DNA of 64,000 bases. It comes from Scortum barcoo. Lineage: Eukaryota > Chordata > Actinopteri > Centrarchiformes > Terapontidae. The first letter of the stretch is position 1. Each line of letters starts with the position of its first letter. A model generated the notes under the pieces. That model was not told the DNA's origin and searched no databases. It saw only the letters and a program-made list of their open reading frames with translations. Location: NCBI GenBank assembly GCA_023238725.1, contig CM041548.1, positions 13,354,252-13,418,251 on the forward strand, written 5' to 3'. This document shows, piece after piece, positions 1 to 13,639 of this stretch. The position numbers were made by a program, and so were the translations under genes.

Positions 1-1676
1 CTCAACAGAGAGATGAAAGATAAAGAAGCTCTTAAAACCCTCACTACCACCATGCAGGGCATGTAATGCTTTTCATTTCAATGTTCCTGAAGGTCGCTTC
101 AGCTGAAAGGCCGGGAGGGAAAGAGACGAAGAAATATTCACTGACGTCAGAGTGCAAAATAAATAACTTCACTATAAGATGGAGCCACTCACATTTGATC
201 ACCATTATGTTCTTGTAAACAAACACATTTGTCTCAGCGAGGAGGTGACTATGATTTACTTGCAATTTCTTCCAAAATGAATTCTGAATGAAGAGTCCAA
301 TGTATAAAAAACAAAACAAAACAAAACAAAAAAAAAAGCCTACAAGCACTCAGTGGTCACTTCTATATAAGTAGACAGCTGTTCAGACAGAGAAAGTTAA
401 ATAAAATGACATCAGATCAGATGAAGATGACATATATACTGAATGCTGAGCAGTAGCCTCAGATTAATATTGATCTACTGTCAAGCATGTAATAAGTAAA
501 GGTTATTAATAATCAACATCCTCTCAGAGCAGTGATGTATAAAAAACAGATTTATCTGTCGTCATTACAAAGATATCCATGTTGCCTGTTCTCATGTTTT
601 TACTGCCGACATCAGTGTTGATTGAGGAAAAAAAAGCTTTGGATTTCTTTTTCTAAACACACACGTGACGAATATAAAATCTAATAAACTTGTTGTCATT
701 TAATGTCCTGCGTGCTGGATTTGTGTCAGAGGAGAAGTTCAACACAGCAAACAGCAAAAAAAAAAAAAAGTGAATTATGAAATGTGATCATGAGTCATGC
801 AGCTGTTACTAAGAGATAGTGTTGTTGACAAGTGAAGGATTGATGTTGTCTGCTGCTGTTTGCTGCCTCGCATGGCTCATAATACAAAGCATGCTCTTCC
901 CACTTCAGCCCCAGAGTCATTTTCCATGACCCATAATGCTTTTATTTATTTACCGGTCTTTGGGCTCAGTATAGAGGAGATACATAGGGTATGCTGTTTC
1001 AGTGTATTCCTTTACCCTGCAATACAATCCTGCAAGAACGTACTGTATGTCACAGCACTTCAATGTAAAAACTGAATAGGAGTTTTGTTTAGTGCTTAGA
1101 TGTCGGGCTGTTGATACATCCAACTCTCATATCTGCAACAGTGAATACAAAAGGAAAGCAGGATGGAAATGCTGTGCGTTCCTTATGTGTGAAAACAGGA
1201 ATGCATAAAAGGAGCTTTTAGAACACAAACATGGATTATCGTGAGTACAATCATGTGATCATCATAACCACGGTCTCCCAAACATGAATATAGCCGCTTT
1301 GAGCTATGTAGGATTGATTTCAATTGTCATTGCATTTTAGAGTACATCACCTGAAAAAAATGAATGCGACTCAAGCGTGAGCTGCAGTCTGCAGGGTGTT
1401 GCAGCTAAGGGTGCTAGAGAACGAAACAACAGGAGCAAGCTGACCCCTTGTGGGTTCACTTTCAAAAAAAAACAAAACAAAAATAATGCATTACGGAGAA
1501 CCTGATTATATTAGATGCAATGTACTGTAAATGAACTTCAATCTAGGCTATTTGCACAGAAAAAAAGGCAGGTTTGCGACCAAGAGGTAGGCACCAAGTG
1601 CTACCTTCACTGAGACACAATACACCACAAATACCAGTGTTGTGTTTAGCTGCATTTTTAAGTTGTTACTTGTTTT

Positions 1677-1749
1677 GAGGAGCTTGTGAGTTCTTGTGAG
1701 TCATGAGAAGTTCTTCTCTGCAGAACTTCTCATGAGTCACAAGCTCCTC
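1677..1749. repeat. inverted repeat / hairpin with about 28-bp arms
   Basis: The right arm 1722-1749 (AGAACTTCTCATGAGTCACAAGCTCCTC) is the reverse complement of the left arm 1677-1714 except that the left arm carries a 10-base internal duplication of the CTTGTGAGTT/CTTGTGAGTC kind. The loop is 7 bases, 1715-1721. This could be a small MITE, a template-switch product or a transcribed hairpin. Confidence 0.85.
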
Positions 1750-2141
1750 CATCTGTTGTGTACGTCATTAAAAACAGCGAGCACACGAGCACTAGACGGC
1801 ATATTTGATTTTGTTTGGAGTGTTGTTGGAGGGTGCGGCTCATACCAGACGCTACTACAGGAGGAGACGAGTGGCTCTAAATGTCGCTGCAGTTCCTGCT
1901 GGTCACCAACAGAGGTTGATAAAAGTCATGCATGACCTCATGTCCTGTGGAGCACATAGTGATACAGCACATTAAGGTAATGTGATATTTACAGTCTGTT
2001 GTGTGTCCTGTGCTGGTTCCAATCTCCATCCAGCTTTCCTTCAATTGTCTCCGGTTTAATTGCTTTACTGCCCCCTGAATACCCTTCTCTCTTCTCTGCT
2101 CCTCTATTCTCTCTGTCTTATTTTATCTTTTCCTCAGCCCT

Positions 2142-2164
2142 CACACACACACACACACACACAC
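2142..2164. repeat. (CA)n microsatellite
   Basis: Uninterrupted CA dinucleotides, about 11 units, with further imperfect CA to about 2190. Confidence 0.95.
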
Positions 2165-2328
2165 TGAAACACACAGATACAGACACACACACATACATTT
2201 CCTCTGGCCCCGAGTCAGGCAGGGCAGCTGCAAAAGGCCTCACCAATGCGGGCTGACGAGAAGTGACAGCTCTCTGTATCACTCCCTGGCACTGACAACT
2301 GACAGATGGATACCACTCACACACACTG

Positions 2329-2376
2329 CAGGGGGAGAGAGATGGGGAGGGAGAGAGAGAGAGGGAGAGAGAGAAT
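2329..2376. repeat. GA-rich low-complexity tract
   Basis: A purine run of the (GGGA)n and (GA)n kind; 2331-2376 is almost wholly G and A. Confidence 0.9.
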
Positions 2377-2538
2377 TAGAGGTCGAAGAGGAGGAAAGCG
2401 CCAAGGAGGATGATTCTCCAGCATTATTCTCTTTTCATGGGGCTGTTCTGTGATTGAATGCTGGGTAGAATAACAAGCTTGTGTCATGACAACCTTGAGC
2501 TCTTTTCTCTTCCCAGACACAAACATAAACATGGTGCG

Positions 2539-2562
2539 CACACACACACACACACACACACA
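2539..2562. repeat. (CA)n microsatellite
   Basis: Twelve uninterrupted CA units after a GCG. Confidence 0.95.
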
Positions 2563-5160
2563 ATGTAAAGAAGATCTACACTGGAGTTGAAAGATCAGAT
2601 GGGCTGATGATTTGGAATACACTGTACTGAACAACATTTCTAATTAAATCAATCATAAATATCTTTTTTATCATTTTATATTGTTTTTAAGTAGACTTTA
2701 TAATAACTTTAACATTATTAACAACCTGAACATATAAAAAAATGTTCTAGTCTCATTTATTGACCCTTCTGTGTTTAGATTTTGGAACCAGGTGATCCAA
2801 CGATGAGCATATTACTGAATAGGTTTCAGATGAAGCTGTTTACTGTTCGAGGGTAAGGTATGAAACTAAAAGTAACGTTCTTTGTTCTTCAGCATTTGTA
2901 CTATTAGGACATGCATGCTTAATATATACTCAGAAACACTCTTTGTTTTCTTGATCCCTCACATGCCAGATGTTTCGACGTGTTACTGATGAGAACGCTT
3001 GATTGATGCCAACACATCGGCCACTTGTGAATGTGCAGATATTTACAGTTCTCAGTTCTGACAGGCTGGAGAAAATACACAGATTTATCAAAGCCTGACA
3101 TCTATTTCCCTTTTAACAACAAATCAAGTTGCATGACTAGATGCTGATCACTTTGACACGAGAGGCTAAATATGTTTTTTTTTTTCGGTATTCATGTTGC
3201 TTAGTGATGACTTTTGATTGATATTTTTTAATCACAGAAAATAGGATACAAGAGACAGAATCTTAAAATTGGCAAACCACACAAATTCCTTTCTTTTGAT
3301 ATTGCAGTGATTAAATATTTTACTTTTTCAATGACAGGGCAAAAAAAGTTTTCTTTTTATTTTTTGTAAATAACTTGGACAGATCAATAACGAAAATCAT
3401 TTTAAAAAACAGTCACCTGTATGATGGACTCAAATAGACAAAGAGATTCATTTACAGTTGGCTCGAGACGCTCTTTCCTCTCTGCCGTTGACAAATGCTG
3501 ATTGGCTTGTTGGCATGTATCTGGTTATTCTGACATTGCCAAAAACCCAAATTTAAACTCGCGTTGGGAAAATGGAAGCGATGCATTACACACCATGTCT
3601 GTATCATCATGCATCAAAATCAAGTTTGTAGAAACAGTAACTTTCTGCTGCGGGGAGAAACAACATGCTGGAAATAATTGATTTCATTACATTATGTTCA
3701 TTAGGGAAGATGCCTATATTAATAGAGACATTCATCTTTCTACTTGCACTGGACAATCTGAGTTTTAGTATCCATCTGTACATGTCAATGGCCAACTCAC
3801 TTTACCAACATTTTATACACTAAAACATGACTATCAGGAGATGTCAGGCTACAGGAAGAATAGGAAGGCCTCCATTATCTCATGGGAGGAGGGAGATCTC
3901 CTGTCCACTCTGCACTGCAGTGCATCTTTCTATATTAAATCAAATTATAATGCGGTTTCTGGCATGTTTTGGAATTCAATGGAAAAACCACATACAAAAT
4001 GTTGATTATCAAACAATTTTAAAGGTCATTTGCTGTAATTATGTCCTGCCCTAGTTTATACTCCAGTTGTTTAATACATTGTAAGGTGAAAGTAAATGGT
4101 GCATGACATAAATCATGTTGCAAGTATTCAGCCAGAATGTAGAGAAAAAGTTAATACGGCATGAAAAAAAGAAAGAAATCCAAAGCGCACTGAAAAAAAT
4201 ACACCATGTGCCTGCAGTTTCGAGCTTATTGCCTGAGTCACAAAACAAATCTATTTTCACCTCAGTTGTTTGGCTTGGCCGTATTCACATGAGAATCAAT
4301 AGCCGGGCGGTGATTGTGGTGGTGACCGACTCAACTGTGCAGAAAAGTGGAGAGTGAGAAATGGGGAAGATGAAAGGAAATATTGTGGCAGTGAAGGAAA
4401 TCCCGGGGGAATGACTCTAAGCAGACACAAATCAAAATCACAACGGACACTGCGACTGCACATGACAACAGCAGACACTTGTGCCTCAATACTATGAATA
4501 TTACCTAAGAGCTCTTTGCCTTCTGCATCCTTTCTTCACTGTAAAATCTACCAAAATAAACAGAACACTTTTCCCCGAACAACACAACATTAAATTAAAA
4601 GTCTCTAAAGAAATCCGCCTCTGTGACTGCCATAAACCACCTTCTACTCTAAGAAATCAAATTTTACACTTAGCCGTAAGAGCCACATAGGGAGAAGTTG
4701 GCATTCAACATGCTCAGATTTGATTTTAAGTTGGCACACACTAAGCATCCGCACTGAGTCTGATTGAACTAATAAGCTCATGCCTGAAACCTTAAGTGAC
4801 ACTCTAAAATAGCAACAGTGTCAAGTCTCAAATGGGCGACGCCACACCAAGGCAATGATGACATGAGTATTGTGTATAGGAGGTGAAGAGTATGGTAATG
4901 TTGTCAGCGCACCCCGAGGCCTCAGAGCCATCATACTGCAAAACAAGAACCCCGGCAATACGCTGTCTCGTTACCGGCTGGCACATATTCTGTCAGTCTT
5001 CCTAATGCCAGACTGCTGCTCTGATTACTTCCTCTCCACTTCCTGCATCCCTCACGGACTGCTTGACCTTTTGTAATTACGTAAAATGATATTTATTTCC
5101 CCTTTTTCTGGAGGGTAAATCTGACGAACATGAAAACTTGTGATCATGATAGCTCCAGTC

Positions 5161-5690
5161 TCATGTGATCATCATAACTACGGTCTCTCATGAGCGAATC
5201 TCAGCCAGGAGGAGCAGACCTAAAGGAGGCAAAGGGACTCGGCTGTCTGGAAACCCCAAGAATATTTCATACCTAGTCAGATTCCCGCTTATGTTTTTGC
5301 TCATGTATCAACAGTGAAATGTTTTTTTTTTTTTTGGGGCTTTTGGAGATCATTTGACATTTCTGGAGATCGTTTTGACATTTCTGCCACAATAGGAAGT
5401 GGATGAAGGATGGTGAAGAAATGCTTAAACAACATAACACAACATGAGCTGGAATTGAAATAACAATAACGTGCATACGTGGCTGCACTGTAGATCATCT
5501 GAAGAGAAGGAAAGGCACTTTGCAGCGTGCAAGACCGTCAAATAAGTCGACAGGGTGTTACAGGCGATCGTACAGAAAGTCGGGGGAAGGTCTCATATTT
5601 TAAGTTATGTTACAAACGGTTCACACACAGCAGCAAAAATGCTTAAAAATATGTCTAAATGATCATATACAGCCCCTTTAATGTGTATCA
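5161..5690. repeat. probable decayed dispersed repeat
   Basis: The left edge, 5161-5187, shares 26 of 27 bases with 1251-1277 (TCATGTGATCATCATAAC then ACGGTCTC after one variable base), and the right part ends in a phrase I recognise from teleost repeats (ATGATCATATACAGCCCC at about 5660). The family was not identified. Confidence 0.35.
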
Positions 5691-5775
5691 GTTAATGTGG
5701 CCAATACCTGACCTGCTTAATAAGGTCAGAATCTGCATTGATACAGAACCAGCACATCATATCGGTGCATCACAA
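5691..5775 (+). mobile_element. fragment of a hAT-like non-autonomous element (3' end)
   Basis: GGCCAATACCTGACCTGCTT...AAGGTCAG...ATATCGGTGCATCAC matches the right end of the better-preserved copy at 54210-54535. It keeps a GGTGCATC terminus but lacks the left end. Confidence 0.5.
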
Positions 5776-8739
5776 CCTCATACTAATCCACTGCTTGATT
5801 AATGTACTCAGTGAAGGAGATAATATTCAACGCACAGAAAAAAATTTCAGCTACCTCATTTCCCGCTGTCTCCACAAATATAGGGGTTGTTTTTTCCATT
5901 ATCTGCTGTGATATAGTGAAATCTGTACATTTTCAGTCTCTAAAATAAATCCCTCCCACGCATACACACTAGCAGACAGAAGAAATCTGCCATGAAACGT
6001 AATCACAAAAGGTCATGTTGGCGAGTGAGGAACAGATTAAATTAGCATAGTATTAGATATGGAAAATGATTTCTGTCAAATCAAACTGTAGCACAATTAT
6101 AATATGTTAATTACTTCTTTCATTAAGGAAAGTTGATTGCGGTTCACAGATGAAATCATGCAGGCAGAGACACCTGGAAGAAGGTGATGAAGCTTGAAAC
6201 CCGCCTTTCCCTCTCCGCTGTCCCTCCATTCTGACTCCTCTCATTTCCCTCTCCGCATTCCTCATCACCGCTTCTCGTCTACGCTCGCTCTGGCTTTTCA
6301 CGTACGCATTAATTGCCTGAACGTGCCACACAAAAATGCTTCAAAGGGCGCGAGACTTCTCATTTGTTCATCAAAGGGAAGATGATGAGTAGTGCAGGAT
6401 CATATGACCTACCCACAATGCTCCTCAAGGGAGCCGAGGAGCAGAATTAGTGCGTGAGGCAGCCAATGAAAACATCGGGGGAGAAAAAATGAGAGCAAGG
6501 AAAACATTGACAAAGATTTTTCATTGAGCAGGCTGGATAAACAAGATCAGATTTTACCAATTAGTCCTATAATAACATAGAGTTGTTTGTAATGGGAGAA
6601 AATACGATCTCTGGTTGTGTGTTTACTGAGAGTGAGGAAAATGAAGTTTAAAGCCTGAACAGTTTGTGTTTTGTGATGTTTAATATTGGGATATGCCCAG
6701 AATTCATCATTTTTATGGCAGCATCTAAGCAGTTAACAGTCAGCTGCCAACTGTTTTTGCTTTCAAAAGACTGAGGACAAAATGAATCAGACTGAAAATG
6801 TGAGGATTGTTGACAACTTCATTGTTTGGTTTGCTCATTGAGCCAACACACTGAACATTTAGCAATTTCAGCGTTCACGAGTAGCTCTCTGTCTGTGCAT
6901 GAGATGTATTAAACTGGACAAATAACTGCAAATAATAATAACAGAGGCAATTCGTGAGTGAAAATTCAAGAAAATGGGTAGCTTCAGCATTAGATCGCTT
7001 CAGTCTCTCACCTCATGTGGAGCAAATTTATTATGTGAATACAGAGCGTTAATCTAATATTTGAACATGCAATATTTGCCTCATAATTCACAACAAATAC
7101 AGCAAGCTCAGCACAGAAGAGGCTCAATGAGTGACCATAATAAAAAGTAAACTGAGATGGAAAAATCCACCTGACACAGTCTGCAGCAGCAGGCTAAGAC
7201 GCATCAACTATGCAGCAGGTAATTATGAACTTAATAAACTATAAATAAGCAGCAGATGACCAAACGTGCACACACATGCTGTAACGCTGAAGATTGGAAA
7301 TGGGTGCGGCTGTGTTTCGCAGCAGCATTAAGCATAGATCAGCAGCTCAACATCAGTTAGTGATGAAAATATTACAGCAAATATTACAGGAACAAATGCT
7401 GCAGAACAACATTCATATTTATATCACACACACAATTGAATACAAGCCTTGAATAGTGAAGTCCCAACAGCAACCATCAAGCAGAAAATGTGTCACACAC
7501 CAGTTCAACCCCTGAAATATAAATACTTAATCATATCAATACTCTTGATATGAGTTTTCATTATCACAGCAACAAATAAGGAGAAACATAATGCAGATGC
7601 CAAACAACAGCCAAAGGGAAATCAGTTTCTTAGTCACTGAGGAAACAATTAACACCAGAGCAAACATTGCACATTGCACATTGAACGCAGCACCAAAGGA
7701 GATGGGAAGAAATCAGACAACATGCAAAGACAACACAATCAGATGTTGAGGTTTTTGTTTAACCTGTCGAATGTCTGGATGTTCACAATATTTAATAAAG
7801 TAAAAAAACAACACCAAAACAAATGAATGAACAAAGTGGTGCAGGTGTGGGTATCTGAATGTAGAGATAAGATTAAAAGGTTTAAAATGTTAAAAGTATC
7901 AGGACTTAGGGACAGAGTTAATGACATTAGAAATGCACAGAGTCTATATGTTTATGTTACACAGTGTGCTCCATGTTGTTTGTCTTGTGTGTGATATGTT
8001 AGGGTTGACTGTGCCTTATTTTTTCTCACCTTACATCCCTGGAGCCCCTCAGTGGAGCAACTGAGCTCTGTCATAAGTGTCATGATGGGTATAAAAGCAG
8101 GTGTAGGTGTGATGTTGGATGAGCAGAAGGAGGATTGTTCACTTCACCATCATGTTGTTATGGTTGGAGTGACCAATCAGAGAGTAGCTGATAAAACAGT
8201 CTGACCTCAAGGCCTTTTTAGTAGCTAGTCTGGAGCTTTCATATCACATCACATGGTCACGATCGCGGTCAGATGGAGTTGCCTAGTTGTCGTAACTTTA
8301 TAAATGTTCAAATGTCCATTTTTTCCTGAGTATTTTCAGGATGTCTTGTTCACATTGGCTTAAAAGTTGGGCTTCTAAGTTCATTCTTGACCTTAAGAAC
8401 AGCAGCTGACAATCGATCTCACCAAAAGGTCAGTTTCGTGGCTGTTCTGGATCTTTCCGTCAGAGCAGATTTGGCCCCACTGCAGTGTGACAACAGTCCT
8501 GACCAGGATGCTCATTCGCCTTGTATGCTGCATATTATATCTGTGTGTGGAGAAGTCCGTCAGCGGAGAGGATTTGTAAACTCCATCCACACAGCACCAA
8601 CTTTTGAGCTATAAATCATTCTACAAAGCCTTCATATTTTGCCAAATTGGATCCATTTCTGGTATAATTTATTATGTAATCAGTGGGCAGAAAAGTTTAA
8701 GCTGATCTGAAACCTCTTTGCCTGATTGAAAGACTGACA

Positions 8740-9150
8740 CGTCTTGTGTGAGTTACTGAAAGGCTGAAATACTGCGAGATGATGGCAACGCTAAATGACA
8801 CTTGCCTCTGACAAGTGGCAAATGGAGAGGATTAACATGAGCCAATGAGCTACAGAATGAATATATGTTCAAACCTCATTTGAAGTGGCATCTGTGACAT
8901 TGCCATGCCAATTTAGAGAGAATTCAATCTGCCGGCATCAAGTCTCTAAAACTGTGATTGGACTTGTGAAGAGACCAATTTGTTTCTAAATGTGTGCAGT
9001 CGGGCCTCTTTGTGATTATGATACGATATCTGTATTTATTCTTGAGCTTCAGCTGTATTCTCAACTCCATCAGCACTCAAATTAGCCTTTCTTATCAAGT
9101 ATTTGAGGGAAGATTAGAACATAATACAGTCTATCATTTTGAGAGGCAGG
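8740..9150. promoter_or_regulatory. candidate conserved non-coding element
   Basis: Non-repetitive, higher-complexity sequence set in AT-rich desert, with ATTAACATGAGCCAAT near 8831 and several TAAT/AATTA-like cores. It has no open frame of note. The call rests on texture alone. Confidence 0.25.
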
Positions 9151-9380
9151 GTTAATGTTTGCTGGGATGTTTGAGAGGTTATCAGCTGTCAGTACAAATT
9201 GCTAGAAAGTTGATGAAGTCTGTGTCTCATTTGTGACCAGAAGTTAATCCAATGCACCAGATTTGTATTCTGGGATGAATTATTTTTGAAGGGCCTGCTA
9301 TCCATTTTTTTTGTCATTTTTATGCATGTTTATACAGTTCATGAATGCAACTGTCACCGTCTGGGTTTTTGCCCCCCCCC

Positions 9381-9404
9381 ACACACACACACACACACAC
9401 ACAC
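9381..9404. repeat. (AC)12 microsatellite after a C9 run
   Basis: A homopolymeric C run at about 9372-9380 passes straight into twelve AC units. Confidence 0.95.
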
Positions 9405-9534
9405 TGCTGCTGCTATTTTGGAGTTTTGTTCCAAAAATATACAGCAAATGCATCCTTTACAAAAATGAAACCTTTTGTTTTTCCCTCAGTGCTGCTATAT
9501 TTCATGGCAATGTTGTTTATTCGGTTTATTTAAC

Positions 9535-9662
9535 AGTTTATTCGCTTTCTTGCCAAAAATTAGATGAGATGTTTGATGCCACTCTCATGTCTGTACGGTA
9601 TGTTTGAAGGTACATCTAGCTGCTAACTAGCTTAGCTTAGCATTAATCCTGGAAACAGGAGG
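9535..9662 (+). mobile_element. teleost dispersed repeat 'TTAGCTTAGC' family, copy 1
   Basis: It contains, in order, TTTATTCGCTTTCTTGCC, TAGATGAGA, CTCTCATGTCTGTACGGTA, CTAGCTTAGCTTAGCAT and CTGGAAACAGG. I recognise this string as a repeat found widely in percomorph fish. It codes for nothing visible. Same family as 13284-13372, 33221-33272 and 51863-52140. Confidence 0.75.
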
Positions 9663-10276
9663 CTGATGGCTTCTAGAGGCATGTCACAAAAAATATAGAA
9701 TTAAAACAACTTTCATTCAGTGGGAAACAAAAAGCCACCAGATAGTTATTATAAAAAATCAACGTAACAAATGCAGTAGAAAAAGAATTAAAAGGAATAA
9801 TTATTTTTACAGACAATAACATAAATACATAATATTAATGGGTTCTAGAGAAGGTCATAAACGATGGAATATAAAATAAATTTTAAAATCTTAAGATAAG
9901 AAATAAGCTAACACAAAAAAATAAAGTGTTTTATCTGAGATTCTTCCACAGGCAAAGAGCAGCTTGTTCTTACTTGCATTCGTCTTCTTAAAACTACCGG
10001 TTTTATTAGTCAGATGTTGCAGGATGCTCCATGAAACCCTGCCCGTGTCTCATGGTTTGATTATTGTGATGAATGATTATCATCTTTCTTGCTCTCACAG
10101 GGCAGCAACATACAGGAATGACCAGTTTCCTAGACTATTATCTCTCATCTGTTTGCGCAAACAGCACTTTAATGCTTCAGAGGAGATGTGTCTGAATAAA
10201 ATTAGAATAACTGGATGTGAAAGAGGAGGTTCACTCTGGTGGGGCCTGGTGTTGAAACAAATCGTGTGTGCGTGAG

Positions 10277-10357
10277 TTTATGTGTGTGTATGTGTGTGTG
10301 TGTGTGTATGCAGCAGGAAACATGACTCTTGGGTGTGTGTCTGTGTGTGTGTTATGT
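10277..10357. repeat. GT-rich imperfect microsatellite
   Basis: Two GT runs, at about 10286-10307 and 10336-10357, separated by a short unique spacer. Confidence 0.85.
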
Positions 10358-10990
10358 GTGCAGGAGAGCTTGTGTATGCCCTGTCATATGATAAATGTTC
10401 TCTCTCTTATAATCTATGTGCTTCAAAATATGATGTATGTGAGGATGAACTTTGAATTATAACCTAAAGAGTGACTCATTAATCTTCTGACTTCGGAGGG
10501 GAGTGGACCAGAGGAATCCATTTTGCGTGTTTATGTTTTATAAATAATGCAATATTGCGACCGGCCAGCTGGATCTGGACAGTGGGGTCCAGACATACAG
10601 AAATTTGACATACAAATAAACGGCTCTGTTTGCTGGAATGAAAAGAGGTGATGGCATGTTAGCGTTCACAAGGAAGTTCAACCGTTCCCGTAAAGGTTTC
10701 ACTGTGTGCCACACTTAACCTCGGGGCTCTGGAGGTGTAGTTATGACCATGTTGATGCTTCATTTTCTCTTCCATTTGATCACTATTTGATCTCATATTA
10801 TGGCACACTTAAAGTATATGTTGAGTTAGTGTTAGTCCAATTACAGAGTTGAGTTTACCCAAACACAGCTGCAGTGAAGGGAATGGTGAGAGGAACTGTA
10901 GAGTCCCCCTGTCTCCAAAATACCTGCAGCTAAAAATGCTGCATTCAAGAGCCTTGTGTGTTATAGCGTCTGCAGGCTTTCAAACAATAG

Positions 10991-11215
10991 GTCAGTTTAT
11001 CACTTTGGTCCACAATGAGATACCTCAACAACTGCTGGATGGATTGCCACGATATTTACATTCATGGTACATTCATGGATGTTTATGGGTTTAAGTAAAA
11101 TATCTCAGTAACTTCTGGATAGATTGAAGAAATTTATCGCAGGCATTTATGTCTTTCGGTGAAACTTAGAGGTTTTCCTCTAGCACTAGGTCAAATATTC
11201 AGTTCACAACAAAAA
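10991..11215 (+). mobile_element. teleost dispersed repeat with internal 'CTCAACAACTnnTGGATGGATTGCC' units
   Basis: CACTTTGGTCCACAATGAGA, then CCTCAACAACTGCTGGATGG and ATTCATGGTACATTCATGGATG, then a second diverged unit (ATCTCAGTAACTTCTGGATAG), then TTTTCCTCTAGCACTAGGTCAAAT. This is the pattern of a common percomorph repeat, recognised from memory. Confidence 0.7.
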
Positions 11216-11929
11216 ACTGATGTTTCCATTGGCCTCAGCTGTACTTTGTGTTTAGTACTAATTTGCAAATGTAACACGGTAAACTAACGCTATTGGGATT
11301 AATTATTTTCTCTGTGCTGCATTTCTTTCTCATTTCACTGACCCCAATCTCTCTTGACCTCTTACCTGTTTCATTCCCAAGCTCACCCTGTTTTCTTGTT
11401 CCAACCTTGAAATTTGATGCTTGTTACCATCTATCTCCTCCTTTGTCTACTGTTCTGTATCTACTCACATGTAATCTACCAGCTCAGCATAATATATACT
11501 TGTTTGTGTTTCATTCACTTAAACTCTGCGAACTGAACCCTGCTTTGTGTCATCTGCCTTCAGAATCCACTCACAAACCAGTATTAGACAGACTAACACT
11601 TACCATAGTTAATATTAATCTTTATTACTTGTTTCTATTCTTCTATCTTACACTTATATTTATAGGATAAATAAAGGTCATTCTTTCTACTATGCTCATA
11701 CCCTGTCTGATTATATGTGACAAATAAAACTTGACCTACAAGATATGAACATTGTTCCATTGTTCACAACAAATGGCAAACCACTCGCCAATAATCTGCT
11801 CTCTGCCATCTTGAAAAGTTGAACTAATATTTGCACTCTACTCTACTCTACGCAACTCTATATTCAATAGAAAATAAACATATAAAATTAAAGAATGGCA
11901 TTTTTTCTTATTCATGAATCTGCCAATCA

Positions 11930-12130
11930 ATATTGATCCAACACTTTGTCTATAAAATATCACAAAATAACATTTGGCAATCAATTTGACAACAGAAATC
12001 AACAATTAAGAGACTGAAAAAAGCAAATATTGTTTTTTTGTTGTTGAAATATGATTACTGATTGATACTCAGAAAAGTTGCAGAATTTAAAAAATCAAAA
12101 TTTTCTTTTGATCACCTAATGGACTAATCC
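11930..12130 (+). mobile_element. possible diverged copy of the repeat at 59550-59815
   Basis: It shares the phrase TCTATAAAATATCACAAAAT followed by GGCAATCAATTT with the repeat family whose better copy is at 59550-59815. Very diverged. Confidence 0.35.
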
Positions 12131-13283
12131 TTTCAGATCTATGTAACTCTGATTTGGTTTAGTTCCCTCACTGAGAACTTACAGCAGACCTGAACGAGAC
12201 ACAGTGAAATGCAGTACATCTGTTCAGATCATTTAAAAAAAAAAAAACGTGCCTCGTTAAAATTTTACAGTCATTTATGCATCCTCTGGATCAGTTATTG
12301 CGTCCCACAGGGAGTGCAAAACATGATGCACAATTGTCTGCGCAATTTCAAATAGTCATTTATGTCCCGGAGCCCCAGTGGTGTCCTCAACCTGAGTGAC
12401 AAAATCCTTTTCAAAGGGAAACGTAAGAACCTACCAAGTTATCAGGTGAGCCCAGATACAATGTAAGAGGTGATTTACTCTGAACAGGCCACATTTCACC
12501 AGGGCTTTCTTTGTTTCCCTGAGGTCTGATTTGAACTTAAATTGCTTCTGTGAAGACTCGGCTCAGCTTCTCATTATGTTGCCCCTCCTACTGCTCAAAC
12601 ATTAAGGAGCCTCATGAACTGCGCTGTACTGTATCCTCAAATGGTAATGCGCTCATTCGTTAACACTACAGTATGTAACTGTCGGTCAAACTGCTGAGGA
12701 GGTTTTATAAGTCTCATATTCCACCTCATCATTAAGCAGATGAGAATCCCACTTTTTTAAGCTGGCAAAAAAAAATGGCTGTATTATAGTTGAAATACAT
12801 TTTACATCACACAGTCTGATATTATTATTGCAAAAATGTATTATTCTAATAAATACATTATTATAAAAATATTATAAATGTTTAAATAAATTATTAAAAA
12901 ATATATTTAAGGGACTTTTACAATTTTACCATTTTGATAGTTATGAACTGAATTTTAAAAAGTTTTTTTTCCATAATTAAACAGATAAAATAACCACATG
13001 CAGGTGATATGATACAGTGTGTTGTTGGTAATCTACAGGAAATCACTGGTCCAGTCATGAAACAGACTCAGTCCATCATTCACTCATTAACATAAAAGAT
13101 CCTCAAAAGTATCATCATTTTGTCACCACTGATAGCTGAAGACACGCTCAGAGCAGTAACTTTTGAGGGCACTCAAATAAAGTGTAAATAGGATGTGATT
13201 TTAGACACAGCCATAGGCCAGTACAACTCCCATGATGCAACAGCTTTTGATTTTTTGACACCTTTTTTATGGATTACATTAAG

Positions 13284-13372
13284 TTCAGCTAAGCTACCTG
13301 GCTGCTGGTTGTAGCTAAATAGTTAGTGGACAGACATGGGAGTGGTATTGAGCTCAGCAAGAAAGCAAACAA
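13284..13372 (-). mobile_element. teleost dispersed repeat 'TTAGCTTAGC' family, copy 2 (reverse)
   Basis: AGCTAAGCTACCTGGCTGCT, GTAGCTAAAT, ACAGACATGGGAGTGGTATTG and CAGCAAGAAAGCAAA read as the reverse complement of copy 1, in the same order. Confidence 0.7.
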
Positions 13373-13639
13373 AATATTAATATTTTACAGCACATTTCAT
13401 TATAAGTAAACAAGCATGTGTAACAACAATAATAAAAGGTAAGAATAGTGTCTAATTATTCATTTATAAATATGTTGTTGTACAAGTTTATTCATTAGTA
13501 TGAACCCCTTGAGATGAGCCATCTCCTTTTCGAGATGTGCTATGTGTCACTTATTGTTTGACCTTTTTTACTCATTAAGGATTGATAATGAGATAACTCA
13601 ATTTAATAAGTATGAATGCAAAAATGTCACTTTCATCAT

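Larger units (their letters stand above)
1..8700. other. non-coding 3' flank, distal part
   Basis: AT-rich intergenic DNA. Open frames are short, several begin with non-ATG codons, and none resembles a known protein. It contains a hairpin at 1677-1749, CA and GA microsatellites at 2.1-2.6 kb and repeat-like sequence at 5.16-5.78 kb. I see nothing else that can be named. Confidence 0.75.
9160..13630. other. non-coding 3' flank with repeats
   Basis: AT-rich sequence. Apart from the microsatellites and repeat copies listed separately, no gene or RNA is recognised. The longest open frame, at 11293-11670, is a hydrophobic, T-rich chance reading. Confidence 0.7.
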
